Origin: Paramecium sonneborni
Taxonomy: Eukaryota > Ciliophora > Oligohymenophorea > Peniculida > Parameciidae
NCBI GenBank assembly: GCA_905182985.1
Contig: CAJJDN010000009.1
Span: 656,686-720,685, forward strand
Direction of reading: 5' to 3'
DNA: 64,000 bases
How positions within the stretch are numbered: the first letter of the stretch is position 1; each line of letters begins with the position of its first letter. Below, one piece after another: positions 11,979 through 24,026 of the stretch. The notes beneath the pieces are model-generated. The model saw only the letters and a program-made list of their open reading frames with translations. It searched no databases and had not been told where the DNA came from. The translations under genes and the position numbers were made by a program.

Positions 11979-12498
11979 ATTGAAGCAAAATTTTAATTAA
12001 TTTATAAATAAAATATTTAACCACTTAATTATTCACATAAAAATATTTATACTTTAAAATTAATATGTATATAATAATTGTTATTGAATAAAATATAAAT
12101 AATAATCAAATATTCTAGTGCATTTTTTTAAGACATTTTTAATTAATAAGCAAAATTCGACTAAAATAAATTCATCAAAAATTGAAAAAAAAACAAAATG
12201 CTTTTGTATAAATGACTTCAACTTTTTAATAAACAGATTTTAATATCAACTTAGATTGAAAAGTTTAAAATTATTTAGTAAATGATGAAAATTAGTCTAG
12301 AATACTTATTATTGATAATTAATGATAATATAGTATATAATGTAATTAATTTTATATAAAATAGTATGAACAGGTTTAATTTTTTTATTTAATATACTTT
12401 TTCAATAATATAATATTGATTAAAAATACTTAAGAGTTAAACCAAAGATGCTAAAAAAATTGATTTATTTTTAATGTGATATATATTGCAAATTTAAA
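11979..12498. other. Intergenic; contains start of a duplicated block
   Basis: AT-rich spacer between the poly(A) polymerase start and the stop of the first uL14 copy. The direct repeat ending at the N at 13508 begins at 12207. No gene seen. Confidence 0.5.
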
Positions 12499-12970
12499 TC
12501 AAAGAACTGAACCAGCAGCTGATGCTATCTTTGGCCATAAATCAGCAGCTTCTTTTCCAACTGGACCTGTAATTGCTGATCCTTTCATTTCACCCTTTGG
12601 ATTGATAATAACTCCAGCATTATCTAACAATAAATTTAAAATATTAACCTTCAAAGTAAATATAATATCCTTCTCTACGTCTATATGGTTTTCTTTATCT
12701 AACAACAACTGCTTACATAACTATGATATAAATAATCTTATTACCCTTCTTTCTAAGTGCTGGTTTACCCTATTTGACTGAACATAAAACCATATCACCA
12801 ATGGAAGCGGATGGCAATCTACTTAAATGTCCTTTAATTCCAAAAGTTGAAATCACATAGATATTTTTGGCTCCTGAGTTATCAGCACAATTAAGAACAG
12901 CTCCAACATTACAAGCAAGTGTAATTCTTAATTTAATACCAACTTGTCCTCCTCTTCCTCTCTTTGACAT
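12499..12970 (-). CDS. RPL23: 60S ribosomal protein uL14 (RPL23), copy 1, probably an assembly duplicate
   Basis: Identical to the gene at 13801-14272 and inside the left half of the repeat around the N at 13508. 140 residues, introns at 12624-12648 and 12721-12744 (25 and 24 nt). Description of the protein is given under the second copy. Which of the two copies is real cannot be told from the sequence, but downstream continuity favours a single locus. Confidence 0.9.
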
Positions 12971-13345
12971 TGATAATAATTTTAATTAATTTTTAAATTG
13001 GATTTGTAAACATTTTATATAACTAAATATAATAAAACTAATCATTTAAATTCTAGGTTAATATGAAATACACATACTCATCAATAATAATAATAATAAA
13101 ATCAAATATTAAGATAGAAAAAATCAAAAAAAAAAGAGCCAACATAACAAATTCTTACTTATTAAAAATTTTTCATAGGTTGTAATAAAATTAGATAAAA
13201 TTTTCTATAATCAAGAAGCACTCTTAAAGTCCAACATTTTATAATTAAATCTTATTTTATTTTGTTTTATCACTCATTATCTAATTCTATTAATTTATAA
13301 TAAGCCTTTAAAGCTGAAATAATTCTTACTTTTATTAAATATTTA

Positions 13346-13507
13346 ATGTAATAGATTTAAAAGGGGCCTAAAATAAAAATTCTCTCTTCAAGCATTGCAA
13401 GTTAACAACCAGCTAATACATATACTACAAATATTAGCTTTACTCCACTTAGTACTTAAATAACACAAACAACACCATATTAATAGACTTACAATTATAC
13501 TCCAACT
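13346..13507 (+). pseudogene. Truncated 5' end of the 14648 gene (artefact)
   Basis: This is the first 162 bases of the unknown gene that is complete at 14648-15476, cut off by the N at 13508. It is expected if the left contig simply ended here. It should not be counted as a gene. Confidence 0.8.
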
Positions 13508-13800
13508 NTATAAATGACTTCAACTTTTTAATAAACAGATTTTAATATCAACTTAGATTGAAAAGTTTAAAATTATTTAGTAAATGATGAAAATTAGTCT
13601 AGAATACTTATTATTGATAATTAATGATAATATAGTATATAATGTAATTAATTTTATATAAAATAGTATGAACAGGTTTAATTTTTTTATTTAATATACT
13701 TTTTCAATAATATAATATTGATTAAAAATACTTAAGAGTTAAACCAAAGATGCTAAAAAAATTGATTTATTTTTAATGTGATATATATTGCAAATTTAAA

Positions 13801-14272
13801 TCAAAGAACTGAACCAGCAGCTGATGCTATCTTTGGCCATAAATCAGCAGCTTCTTTTCCAACTGGACCTGTAATTGCTGATCCTTTCATTTCACCCTTT
13901 GGATTGATAATAACTCCAGCATTATCTAACAATAAATTTAAAATATTAACCTTCAAAGTAAATATAATATCCTTCTCTACGTCTATATGGTTTTCTTTAT
14001 CTAACAACAACTGCTTACATAACTATGATATAAATAATCTTATTACCCTTCTTTCTAAGTGCTGGTTTACCCTATTTGACTGAACATAAAACCATATCAC
14101 CAATGGAAGCGGATGGCAATCTACTTAAATGTCCTTTAATTCCAAAAGTTGAAATCACATAGATATTTTTGGCTCCTGAGTTATCAGCACAATTAAGAAC
14201 AGCTCCAACATTACAAGCAAGTGTAATTCTTAATTTAATACCAACTTGTCCTCCTCTTCCTCTCTTTGACAT
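13801..14272 (-). CDS. RPL23: 60S ribosomal protein uL14 (RPL23)
   Basis: 140 residues, the same length as human RPL23, with introns at offsets +1302 from copy 1 (13926-13950 and 14023-14046). The protein starts [18 protein letters not shown] and contains [64 protein letters not shown] and ends [15 protein letters not shown], a near-perfect family match. uL14 sits at the subunit interface of the 60S ribosome, at the bridge to the small subunit. Without removing the introns it appears as two short unrelated ORFs. The gene diverges from the unknown gene at 14648, sharing a 375-bp promoter region. Confidence 0.97.
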
Positions 14273-14647
14273 TGATAATAATTTTAATTAATTTTTAAAT
14301 TGGATTTGTAAACATTTTATATAACTAAATATAATAAAACTAATCATTTAAATTCTAGGTTAATATGAAATACACATACTCATCAATAATAATAATAATA
14401 AAATCAAATATTAAGATAGAAAAAATCAAAAAAAAAAGAGCCAACATAACAAATTCTTACTTATTAAAAATTTTTCATAGGTTGTAATAAAATTAGATAA
14501 AATTTTCTATAATCAAGAAGCACTCTTAAAGTCCAACATTTTATAATTAAATCTTATTTTATTTTGTTTTATCACTCATTATCTAATTCTATTAATTTAT
14601 AATAAGCCTTTAAAGCTGAAATAATTCTTACTTTTATTAAATATTTA
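14273..14647. promoter_or_regulatory. Divergent promoter region of RPL23 and the 14648 gene
   Basis: A 375-bp spacer between two divergent start codons, with an (AAT)n-like run and an A8 run. It must hold both promoters. I recognise no specific element. The same sequence appears at 12971-13345 in the duplicate copy. Confidence 0.45.
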
Positions 14648-15476
14648 ATGTAATAGATTTAAAAGGGGCCTAAAATAAAAATTCTCTCTTCAAGCATTGC
14701 AAGTTAACAACCAGCTAATACATATACTACAAATATTAGCTTTACTCCACTTAGTACTTAAATAACACAAACAACACCATATTAATAGACTTACAATTAT
14801 ACTCCAACTTGTAAAAAATATCATTGATCATTCATAGTAGTTCAACCTCAAACAAGTCCAACAAAAGTCAGTTCAAAAATCAAAATTAAGCAATAATATA
14901 CTGTTGATCATAGTGTAAAATTAAATATTATAGAGAGAAATCACAAACTTTTGAGAGTCTTATTGGAGAAGTAAAAAGTGAGATTGAATAAGCTGAATGT
15001 CAATACAATATATCTCCAGTAACTTAAAATGATGTTGCAATTTACTAGTTCTGGAGCTTTGAATTCGCAGGAAAGGGAAATTTTGAAGGCAAATGCATTA
15101 GTGGTATTACTTTTAAATAAAAAATTAGGAGTACTATAATTTCACTAAAATCATCCAATTGAACCTCCTAAGTTTTTTTTTGATCTTGTAAAAACAAAAG
15201 ATAATACATTAGAAGTTATATAACATTTGAACATTTATGGAGGTATTATTTGATTGATAAAATATCTTAGATAATAGTTTATGCATTCCTTTATTTACAT
15301 ATTGGACGAAGACAACCAAAGAATTTGAGATACTATAAACAATAGAAAACATCTTTCATAATCCTAATATAGGGGATTCTGCAAATCCAACTTTCGCTGC
15401 AAAATCATAAGAAGAAAGGGATTAAATATAGAAAAGACAAGCAATGTGTTTAAGAAATTTTGTATTGGAAAGATGA
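14648..15476 (+). CDS. Unknown protein, 257 residues
   Basis: Introns at 14811-14837 and 15243-15270 (27 and 28 nt); frame is kept throughout. The first 60 residues are rich in Gln, Thr, Ser and Pro and look disordered; the rest is mixed, predicted largely helical, with segments such as SSGALNSQEREILKANALVV and HPIEPPKFFFDLVKTKDN and a basic end (KRQAMCLRNFVLER). I do not recognise a family. Its 5' end diverges from RPL23. The start is the first ATG of the open frame. Confidence 0.72.
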
Positions 15477-15510
15477 ATAAATATATATAATTATGATTAT
15501 GCAACACATA

Positions 15511-16857
15511 TTTAATTCATTAGTTTATGAATTTTTATCACATATGATTAAAAATTCGTTTAAATTTTACAAATAGATTCTTTTTTTTAATAAACAAGAT
15601 TAAGATTATTATTAACAAGAGTATTGAGTGAATATGGTTTATATATTCTTTCTAATGAATAAATAAGATATAAATCTTATTTAATACATAAAAAAGAAGT
15701 AATAATTAAGAAAGATTTTGAATTCTGAATTTCTTGATAAATTTAATCTATAATTTATAATGTTTATTTCATTTGATGAAATAATTATAGTAATTATAAT
15801 CAGAAGAAGAGAAGACATACAAAAGGTTTTTTGTGGCAAAGAGTGTTTCTTAAGAACATAGAATAAAAAATAAAGACTGCAAACCTATTAACATCTTTTT
15901 ATAAGTTAACGATGAATATCTGTTATAAAATGGGCCAAAATTTACAGAAAATGGAGACATAGTTTAACATTCAATAGTAGGTAAGTGTGATTGGTTTAAT
16001 AAATAAAAACTTGGTAAAAGATTGTAATTTGATGATTTGGCTTCTAAATAATTACCATATCATAAAGGGTTAATTAGATAAGACACTGGAGATAAAGGTT
16101 CAGCTCCAAAGAGTGAATAAAAAAGCACAAAATTTGGGAGTAGTGGGAAGTAAAAGAAAAATCATAATAACAATTTAACAACAAAAAATCAATTAATAGA
16201 AGAATTAAATAAAATAAATTAGAGAATAAAAACAAATACAGAGAGTGAAAAAAGTAAAGTAGAATAGGTATAAAATTGATATAAATAAAGTTGGAACCAT
16301 AATTAAGGAGAATATTGACAAAAGAAACTAGAGTATTAAGTAAACATGAGGAGACTGAAAAATATTGGAATTATTTTACTGAGAGATAGGCTTGTTTATT
16401 AAATAGAGAAAGGATTAATTCTTAATTATTGTAATCAGAAAAATATAAATTAAAAAATGATACTGCATAGGTATTCAATGTATTGAACACAGAATATGAA
16501 AGAATAGGAGCAAATCATTGGTAAAAAACATTAAGGAGATTTGAGAGTTCAAAATATAAGAAAATAAAAGTAAGAGGAAGAGAAATGATAATAGAAAAAG
16601 AATAGAAGGAAGATTTTATAGTAGTAAATAGTTTTTTAATAAGGGTTCTGATTTACCAAGAGCTTTTAGTGAATAATCTTTAGTAGGTAGTAGATTAGAA
16701 TATATACAAAAACCAGAGGTTAAGATTGTAAATGAACCATTAGCATTTAAGAGTTTTAAAAGCAATAAATATTTGCTTTAAAGATTAGATGAAACATAAG
16801 ATTATTTTTAAAGTTCATATATGATATCTCCAGATAAAAGAAATGATTTTCATTAGT
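15511..16857. repeat. 1,347-bp direct repeat, copy 1 (left of N at 16858)
   Basis: Recurs at 16859-18205 with a constant offset of 1348 and no differences noticed. Same architecture as the other three N-centred repeats, hence probably unmerged overlapping contig ends. Confidence 0.9.
15776..16857 (+). pseudogene. Truncated copy of the 17124 gene (artefact)
   Basis: Identical to the first part of the gene at 17124-18480 but cut by the N at 16858 before its stop. It lies wholly within the left half of the repeat. It should be treated as the same locus as the complete copy. Confidence 0.8.
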
Positions 16858-16858
16858 N

Positions 16859-18205
16859 TTTAATTCATTAGTTTATGAATTTTTATCACATATGATTAAA
16901 AATTCGTTTAAATTTTACAAATAGATTCTTTTTTTTAATAAACAAGATTAAGATTATTATTAACAAGAGTATTGAGTGAATATGGTTTATATATTCTTTC
17001 TAATGAATAAATAAGATATAAATCTTATTTAATACATAAAAAAGAAGTAATAATTAAGAAAGATTTTGAATTCTGAATTTCTTGATAAATTTAATCTATA
17101 ATTTATAATGTTTATTTCATTTGATGAAATAATTATAGTAATTATAATCAGAAGAAGAGAAGACATACAAAAGGTTTTTTGTGGCAAAGAGTGTTTCTTA
17201 AGAACATAGAATAAAAAATAAAGACTGCAAACCTATTAACATCTTTTTATAAGTTAACGATGAATATCTGTTATAAAATGGGCCAAAATTTACAGAAAAT
17301 GGAGACATAGTTTAACATTCAATAGTAGGTAAGTGTGATTGGTTTAATAAATAAAAACTTGGTAAAAGATTGTAATTTGATGATTTGGCTTCTAAATAAT
17401 TACCATATCATAAAGGGTTAATTAGATAAGACACTGGAGATAAAGGTTCAGCTCCAAAGAGTGAATAAAAAAGCACAAAATTTGGGAGTAGTGGGAAGTA
17501 AAAGAAAAATCATAATAACAATTTAACAACAAAAAATCAATTAATAGAAGAATTAAATAAAATAAATTAGAGAATAAAAACAAATACAGAGAGTGAAAAA
17601 AGTAAAGTAGAATAGGTATAAAATTGATATAAATAAAGTTGGAACCATAATTAAGGAGAATATTGACAAAAGAAACTAGAGTATTAAGTAAACATGAGGA
17701 GACTGAAAAATATTGGAATTATTTTACTGAGAGATAGGCTTGTTTATTAAATAGAGAAAGGATTAATTCTTAATTATTGTAATCAGAAAAATATAAATTA
17801 AAAAATGATACTGCATAGGTATTCAATGTATTGAACACAGAATATGAAAGAATAGGAGCAAATCATTGGTAAAAAACATTAAGGAGATTTGAGAGTTCAA
17901 AATATAAGAAAATAAAAGTAAGAGGAAGAGAAATGATAATAGAAAAAGAATAGAAGGAAGATTTTATAGTAGTAAATAGTTTTTTAATAAGGGTTCTGAT
18001 TTACCAAGAGCTTTTAGTGAATAATCTTTAGTAGGTAGTAGATTAGAATATATACAAAAACCAGAGGTTAAGATTGTAAATGAACCATTAGCATTTAAGA
18101 GTTTTAAAAGCAATAAATATTTGCTTTAAAGATTAGATGAAACATAAGATTATTTTTAAAGTTCATATATGATATCTCCAGATAAAAGAAATGATTTTCA
18201 TTAGT
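16859..18205. repeat. 1,347-bp direct repeat, copy 2 (right of N at 16858)
   Basis: Second copy of 15511-16857. The coding frame of the 17124 gene runs across its right edge into unique sequence, so this copy has a valid right flank while copy 1 has a valid left flank. Confidence 0.9.
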
Positions 18206-18480
18206 TGATAATTTTGGGAAAGAGTTAATTTGAGATTGAAAAAGAAATGTTGTTAAATGATGGTGGAGACAGTACAGGAGTATATCGTAAAGATATAGAT
18301 AAACCTCCGGATGAATATACAAAAGAATAAATTTATGAACAATAATATGCAAATAAAGTTAAGTTAATTCTACCATAATTAGGAAATAGGAAATATAAAA
18401 AGTTAGGGCCAATAATTAATTAGAGTGAGAAATCTGAAATGAGTGATGATTGGATTGCTGATGAAATCCTTAAAATCTGA
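17124..18480 (+). CDS. Unknown basic protein, 436 residues
   Basis: Introns at 17616-17638 and 17969-17991 (both 23 nt); frame is consistent over all three exons. The protein is Lys/Gln/Asn-rich with charged, likely coiled-coil stretches (QLIEELNKINQRIKTNTESE) and an acidic end (SEKSEMSDDWIADEILKI). No family recognised; a basal-body or cortical structural protein would fit the composition but is a guess. The stop at 18478-18480 is 33 bp from the stop of the convergent MACPF gene. Confidence 0.72.
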
Positions 18481-18513
18481 TAATTTATATATTTATATAT
18501 ATTATTAATAAAT

Positions 18514-20397
18514 TCATCCAAATTAAATTGCAATACTTCCAGGCATAGATCTATGAATCATTACTTCATTTTCTTCTATCATCATACTCTTAAACTCTTA
18601 TCCAAAGTAAGCATCTTTATTATCATTAGTAAAACATGCTTTCTATCCTTCTAGCTTTGGTTCTTTAAATAAACAAATTCTCAATTATGCAGAATTTGGA
18701 TAACGAATATCCAATAAAGCAATCTATTTATTATTATTTTTTATTACTTCACATTTTCCCATTGATCCTAACATTTCAAATTAAGCATTCATAAAATCCA
18801 TTTAATTACAAATTACAGATGTAAAATAAAATACTTCACCTTCACAAGCATTCCATAATAGTACAACAACACATTTAGATGAATCAGTTATATATATAGG
18901 ATATTCAGCAGAGGCAGCCATTCCTTAATTAATTAAACATATCTCTGGTTTATCTAAAAAAAGATAATCATTATGAAATGAAGCTATCACTATATCTTAA
19001 TTTTTATCTCTCTTGAATTTACTAATTCCTAAAATAACTGTCTTATCACTATGAAATTTAACAGAATTCGCTTAAACTTCAGGTAAATCTAATCCTATTT
19101 TTTATATTGGATTTCTATTTCCACAAATTTATATACTCACACCACTCCAATCACAATCTTTTAAAAAATTCAAACAAACCTTTCTAGATTCAACCCATTA
19201 TCCAATTTCCCTTTTATTAGTTTCACATTTTCCATTTCTTTATCCTTATAATTATAATAAATTGCAATAATCTGTTAAGGCTTTTCTAAATAATTTATTT
19301 TATAATTTACTTTAAATTTTATCCAATTTTTTAATAATCTTTGACTGATTATAACTATCCCTTACCTTCTAATACTAATTCACTTATGCTTTTTAAAGTA
19401 TATTTAATAGGAGTAGGTTCTAATTCAGTTTCTCTTAACCAATCTTTTGGTGTATTTTCAGTGCTCTATGGTCCAATTTCAATAGTAAAACTTTATGAAC
19501 TTAATTTTGAAATATCACTATAAGCCTTAGCTTCTTATTCCTTTGGCAGTATCTGTTATCCTATCACTCCTTTTAATAGTGCAGATGTAATAGTGGCAGC
19601 TTGTTTTAAATCTATTTCTTTAAACTTTTTTTAATCGAAATCATCAACAATTCCAAGAGGTAATGTATATACATAACCTACTCTTGATCCAAGCACTATA
19701 TCAGTTATATAGTGAGTTCCAAAATTATTAAGGAATTCCAAATATTAAGGTGCAGAATATTCAATTGGTAAAGCAGATAATTGATCAATAAAACTTTAAT
19801 GAAATTCTGCTAATTCAGGAACTTATGTAATTTGAGCTATTTAACATGCAGCCATAGAAACCACAAATGTAACTGAACTTTACTCTATTTTCTATTGCAT
19901 ATGATTGAATTCAGATGATGCTGTAAATGCCCATGGTGTAATATCAATATTAGACACTAAATTTACTCTATATTATTAGAGATAACATACCCAACAAAAG
20001 AGCTCATATAATTTTATATTTGCTCTGTATTCTTTATTACAAATGATTCAAAATTATATTTGCATCCCTTCTTTGTAATCACATTCAAATTATCTGGTAT
20101 TTTATGTCTTCCATCTGATGTTACTTATTTTTTGCTGTATGAAGTCAGAAATATGTTTCTCCCTGTAAAACCAGGATCTGATGTTTCTCTCCAGGTTATA
20201 GGATTTCCAAAAAATAAATTATAACCACTAAAAATGAAATCAATATTTGCAATCGCTTTAGGATCCGCAGCTTAAAAATTACCTCCATCATGTATTTCTT
20301 GCATTAATAAATGTTATAGACTTTTCTACTATTTCTCGTTTATTTCCAAAAATCCTCTTGTTAAAATAAATACTATGAGAAGTAAGACAGTTCTCAT
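18514..20397 (-). CDS. Secreted MACPF-domain protein
   Basis: A 602-residue protein with introns at 19286-19310, 19339-19365 and 19968-19990 (25, 27 and 23 nt). The first 16 residues (MRTVLLLIVFILTRGF) are a signal peptide. The MACPF signature is at about 215-225, YLEFLNNFGTHYITD, followed by SRVGYVYTLPLG. A Cys-bearing C-terminal region (KALTDYCNLLQLQ, CLNFLKDCDW, VVLLWNACEGEV) suggests disulfides in a secreted protein. MACPF proteins include membrane pore formers (perforin, complement C6-C9) and non-lytic adhesion or developmental proteins. In a ciliate, trichocyst or surface defence and feeding are possible; lytic activity is not shown by the sequence. It diverges from the RING/IBR gene with only 34 bp between start codons. 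Confidence 0.86.
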
Positions 20398-20431
20398 AAA
20401 TAAAAACGTATTATATATTAATAATATAATA

Positions 20432-21115
20432 ATGGATTTAATCGATAATTAGTTTTAGCATAAATATTAATAGTTGTTGCAGCTTTAAGAAATTTATTCA
20501 ACTCGCAAAGTCTTACCTGAAAGACTTTAAAGATTGAAGCTCATTGATATCAATTTTCAAATCAAATACATTCGATAAAAACAATAAAATAGATTAAATT
20601 AGATAATCAATAATCCAAAATCTTCTTAAAATAAATCTAAAAAGTAAACAGCAGAGAAAAGTTTTTCTAATTAAGTCAGTCATCTCAATAATGATGATTA
20701 ATAAAATATTTGTCTGAGTTGTGAAAAATATATTTTTGAAAAAAAAGTAACACTTTTTTGTCATAATAAATTTCATCATAACTATCATTCATATTGTTTA
20801 GCAAATTTAATGAAATAGTAACTTGCTAATTAATGTATCACATTATAATGCTTATGCAAAAGTTCAATCAATAATGGATAAATCTCGAGATAAAAAATAG
20901 TAGAATTAGAAGTTTAGATTAATAGATTAATGTTAAATTAATTATAATATCTTAAATCCCATAATTAAAACATTAGATAGTGTGCTAACAAAGATTGTGA
21001 TTTTTTTTGGATCTATAAATAGCCATAAAAGTAAATAAAATCTCGTTCGAATTCTCCTGCTAAAACTTACAAAATTGCAAATACTAATTATTGTCCAGAT
21101 TGTAGATTCTTGTGA
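20432..21115 (+). CDS. RING/IBR-type zinc-finger protein
   Basis: An intronless 227-residue protein. The N-terminal 95 residues are Gln/Lys-rich. A RING-like core follows: NICLSCEKYIFEKKVTLFCH with FHHNYHSYC and then C-x-L-x-C-L-C. The C terminus has QCANKDCDFFWIYKQ and ends NYCPDCRFL, the Cys spacing of one IBR zinc site. This resembles a shortened RBR ubiquitin ligase (RING1-IBR), but the catalytic RING2 Cys domain is absent, so ligase chemistry of the RBR kind is unlikely. It may bind E2 or zinc only. Start codon is 34 bp from the divergent MACPF start. Confidence 0.75.
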
Positions 21116-21173
21116 TTTTTTAATTATTTTTTTTTAATATAAGTTAATTTAGATTAGAGTAAAAATTAATTTT

Positions 21174-23421
21174 TCAACAATTTTTTTATTGTTATAAGTG
21201 ATTCCAGTTCCAAGGATTTTAATTATTTCTGTTTTTACTGTAGGGATTTGCTCCATTTTGTAAAAGTAAATCAGCTATTTGATAATATCCAAAAGTAATT
21301 GCATAATGAAGAGCAGTGTTTCCATCTAACTAATTTTAAAAAATATTTTTACATCCTTAACATTTACATGGACATTCTAATTTATCATGTACTATACTAA
21401 TTCTACATTTCCTGACTATGCTGCCAACATTATAAATGGTTTTCCTTCTATATTCCTTGAGTTTAACGAAAAATTGGGATGTTGTCTTAAAAAATCTATC
21501 AATTCATCAAATAAATTATGTTCAATCATCAATTAAACCAATTAAATTTACGAATTTTCTTTTTTAATTATTTAATCAAAAATCATCAAATTCTATAATC
21601 TCATTTATTACTTGTATTTAACAGGCTATTTCAATATAATAATTTTACTTTTACACATAAATCTTTTGTAATAGATTCTTCTTATAAACTTTAATTATTA
21701 TCTTAATCTTAACAATGTTCTTACATTTAAGTAGATAGAAAATTATGCGTAGATTTACTCTTTCTTCTTTGACAATCTAGAACTTATAAAACTATATTAT
21801 TTTCTTGCTACTTTAATAAAGAAAAAATATTTTAGAATGGTTAATGTTCTTATTTTTAGAATAATGCAGATCTTCTTCCTTATATTTTGGCTTCTTTAGT
21901 TTATCTTCTCAATTTTAATAGCATTGCTTTTTTATCTAAATTTAGTGAAATCTATTATTGTTATTATTCATGGTAATTGTTATGTTCAATATCATTTAAA
22001 TTACTTAAGTTCAGATAACTACCTATTAAAATATCTGAATATTATTTATAGAGAAGTTTGGACACAGCTTTTTTCACTAATTTATCTTCTGATTAAATTT
22101 CTGGAATATGCTCCTCTATATTATTTTTATAGATTAATTTATCTAAATTAGTGTATTCATCTGATAAAAGTATATTTTTTGTTTAGTTATCTAAAATAGA
22201 TATTATATGATTAATTTTATAGCTAGATGAATATTTAATTATTTCATTTTAAAAATAAACTATTTATTCTACTTTATATTTATCCTCATATTTTTATTAC
22301 CAAATATGGTTATAAATTTCTTCTTCTTAAAATTCACTTAAAATATCTATCCTAATCTAAAATATAAATAAAAAATACATTCCAAATGATTTGATATCTT
22401 ATTTGTATCTAAATTATTCATTTTCAATTTCAGTTTGAACACATTTTAATTTATGATTTTATATATACAGCTATCTCAAATGAGAAAGTGATCCAAACTA
22501 TTAATAAGTTTAACGGTTTTATTCATTCATCCATTCAATTAATTCGGTAATTTATTAATATAGTAGAAATTTATTGAGTATTTTTTCAATAAGTTAATTA
22601 AAATATAACTTAAATTATTAAGACGATTTTTGATATTACTATTATTCTTAAAATTAAGGTTATTAAAAATTTTCTTTCCATATTTTAGAATATTTTCTTG
22701 TGAATTGTTTTGGCTCTGCTTGGATATTTTGAGAATCTTTGATATTTTTTAATACTTTTTAAAGAAATATTTATTATTTTTAATGTACTAATTATTTGTT
22801 TTTTATTTTAATTTTTGAGTAAATTTAATAATTTGTATTCTAAAAAATAGATTTTCTAGCATTTTAATCTTTTTTGGTAGGAATAGGGATATTTTCTATT
22901 AATTCCTTGTCTATATAATGCAACTGTGCTTATTCAATATTAACAGTATTGAAACTAGGTTTGGAACTATAAGCAAAAGGATTCAAACCTTAACTTTCAT
23001 ATTGAAAATTATATTGAGGGAGTTGATTTTAGATTGAATCTTAATAAAGTGATACAACTCTATTTGTTTTGGGTATAGAATTAATATGTAATTCTGATGA
23101 CAATATGCTTGAAGATTAATATCTTTCTGTATTGATTACATGTGATTATAAATCAATATTTTAAGAAAATTATCTTCTTCCATTAGTTGGAGTAGTAGAT
23201 AAACTTCTATAATTTGTTGTTGTCAATACTCTTGAGAGAGAGCATGTTTATTAGTTTTAATTTTTAATTTGTTCTGTTGCTTTATTGTTGAGTAATTTTA
23301 TAGATCTATCACTTTTGGTTTAAATTATCCTTCTAGTAATGTAAAATGTTGATTTAGGAGTAGCAAATGTTTAAATGACATCCTATTTAGGAGATTTCCA
23401 TTTGATATTATGTTTAATCAT
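21174..23421 (-). CDS. Large Gln-rich protein with C-terminal ankyrin repeats
   Basis: A 731-residue protein with introns at 21330-21352 and 21626-21654 (23 and 29 nt). The last 100 residues contain two to three ankyrin repeats (IEGKPFIMLAAQSGNVELVQ; LDGNTALHYAITFGYYQIAD with LLLQNGANPYSKN). The first 590 residues are Ser/Gln/Asn-rich with no family I recognise; a segment near residue 345 (FRYKQDIKSFGMYFLFIF) recalls the middle of a kinase domain but the catalytic motifs are missing. The frame remains open upstream of the ATG used. The tail is probably a protein-binding module. Confidence 0.7.
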
Positions 23422-24026
23422 TATGTATTAATGAAAGTTTTATATTTAAATAATTGATTAAAATATTGATTAAGAATGTTAAAATAGAAAAGTCTAATTT
23501 GACTTTTTAGTTACTGACAGAAAGTGATGAAATAAAGATAAAATATTATGATAAGAATAATTATAAAGATAGTAAAAATCTAATTAATTTTTTCGATTAG
23601 TTATAAATATTATAGATATTTATAATAATTTAATGAAAAGTAGTGAATAATAAATATAATGAAATTTCTGACTTCTTAATAAAATATCATTGATCATCTA
23701 AGAATTTCTTTAATTTTGGTCGATAACATAAGACAATTCCTTAATCATATCATTTTCCATTTCTTCATCCATGATAAAAAATATATATGCCACATTAAAT
23801 ATTGAATATTTCAATTCTTATTATAATAAAAGTACCAGTTAATAATGCGATGAAATCTGTCCGTAAAGCAACTAATATTTCTTGAAATTTAAGATTATAT
23901 CTAGCAATAAAAAATATAGCTTCTTTGGCTGAATAAAGGAAAGCTTTTCTTTCATATTTTATATTAAAGAAAATATGAATAAATTCCTCAAAACTATATA
24001 AAAACATTCATCATTTGAATAGGTAT
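23422..24026. other. Spacer with short open frames, no gene called
   Basis: About 600 AT-rich bases between the ankyrin gene start and the stop of the frameshifted gene. On the minus strand a 70-codon open frame (23795-24007, hydrophobic) and an open stretch beginning MDEEMENDMIKELSY at 23772 that stays in frame with the ankyrin gene are both present. With only one stop codon in the code, such openness can be chance. A longer N terminus of the ankyrin gene is possible. Confidence 0.4.

Larger units (their letters stand above)
12207..13507. repeat. 1,301-bp direct repeat, copy 1 (left of N at 13508)
   Basis: This block recurs at 13509-14809 with a constant offset of 1302 and, as far as I compared, without differences; the ORFs in both copies are identical. 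The two copies abut a single N at 13508. The most economical reading is two contigs that share an end overlap but were joined rather than merged, so only one copy should exist in the genome. Confidence 0.9.
13509..14809. repeat. 1,301-bp direct repeat, copy 2 (right of N at 13508)
   Basis: Second copy of 12207-13507. It continues smoothly into the rest of the 14648 gene, whose coding frame crosses the right edge of the repeat, so this copy is the one with a valid right flank. Confidence 0.9.

Noticed and set aside
12476..12781. 101-codon ORF on the plus strand (and its copy at 13778-14083)
   Set aside because: It is the antisense shadow of the RPL23 exons; the minus-strand spliced protein matches uL14 end to end.
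12207..14809. Reading the RPL23 pair and the other repeats as real recent tandem duplications
   Set aside because: Apparent identity over more than 1 kb including introns and spacers, always centred on one N, in four separate places, is best explained by scaffolding.
22380..22450. Kinase domain inside the ankyrin-repeat gene
   Set aside because: One segment (DIKSFGMYFLFIF) resembles the D-x-x-S-x-G helix, but HRD, DFG and P-loop motifs are absent upstream.
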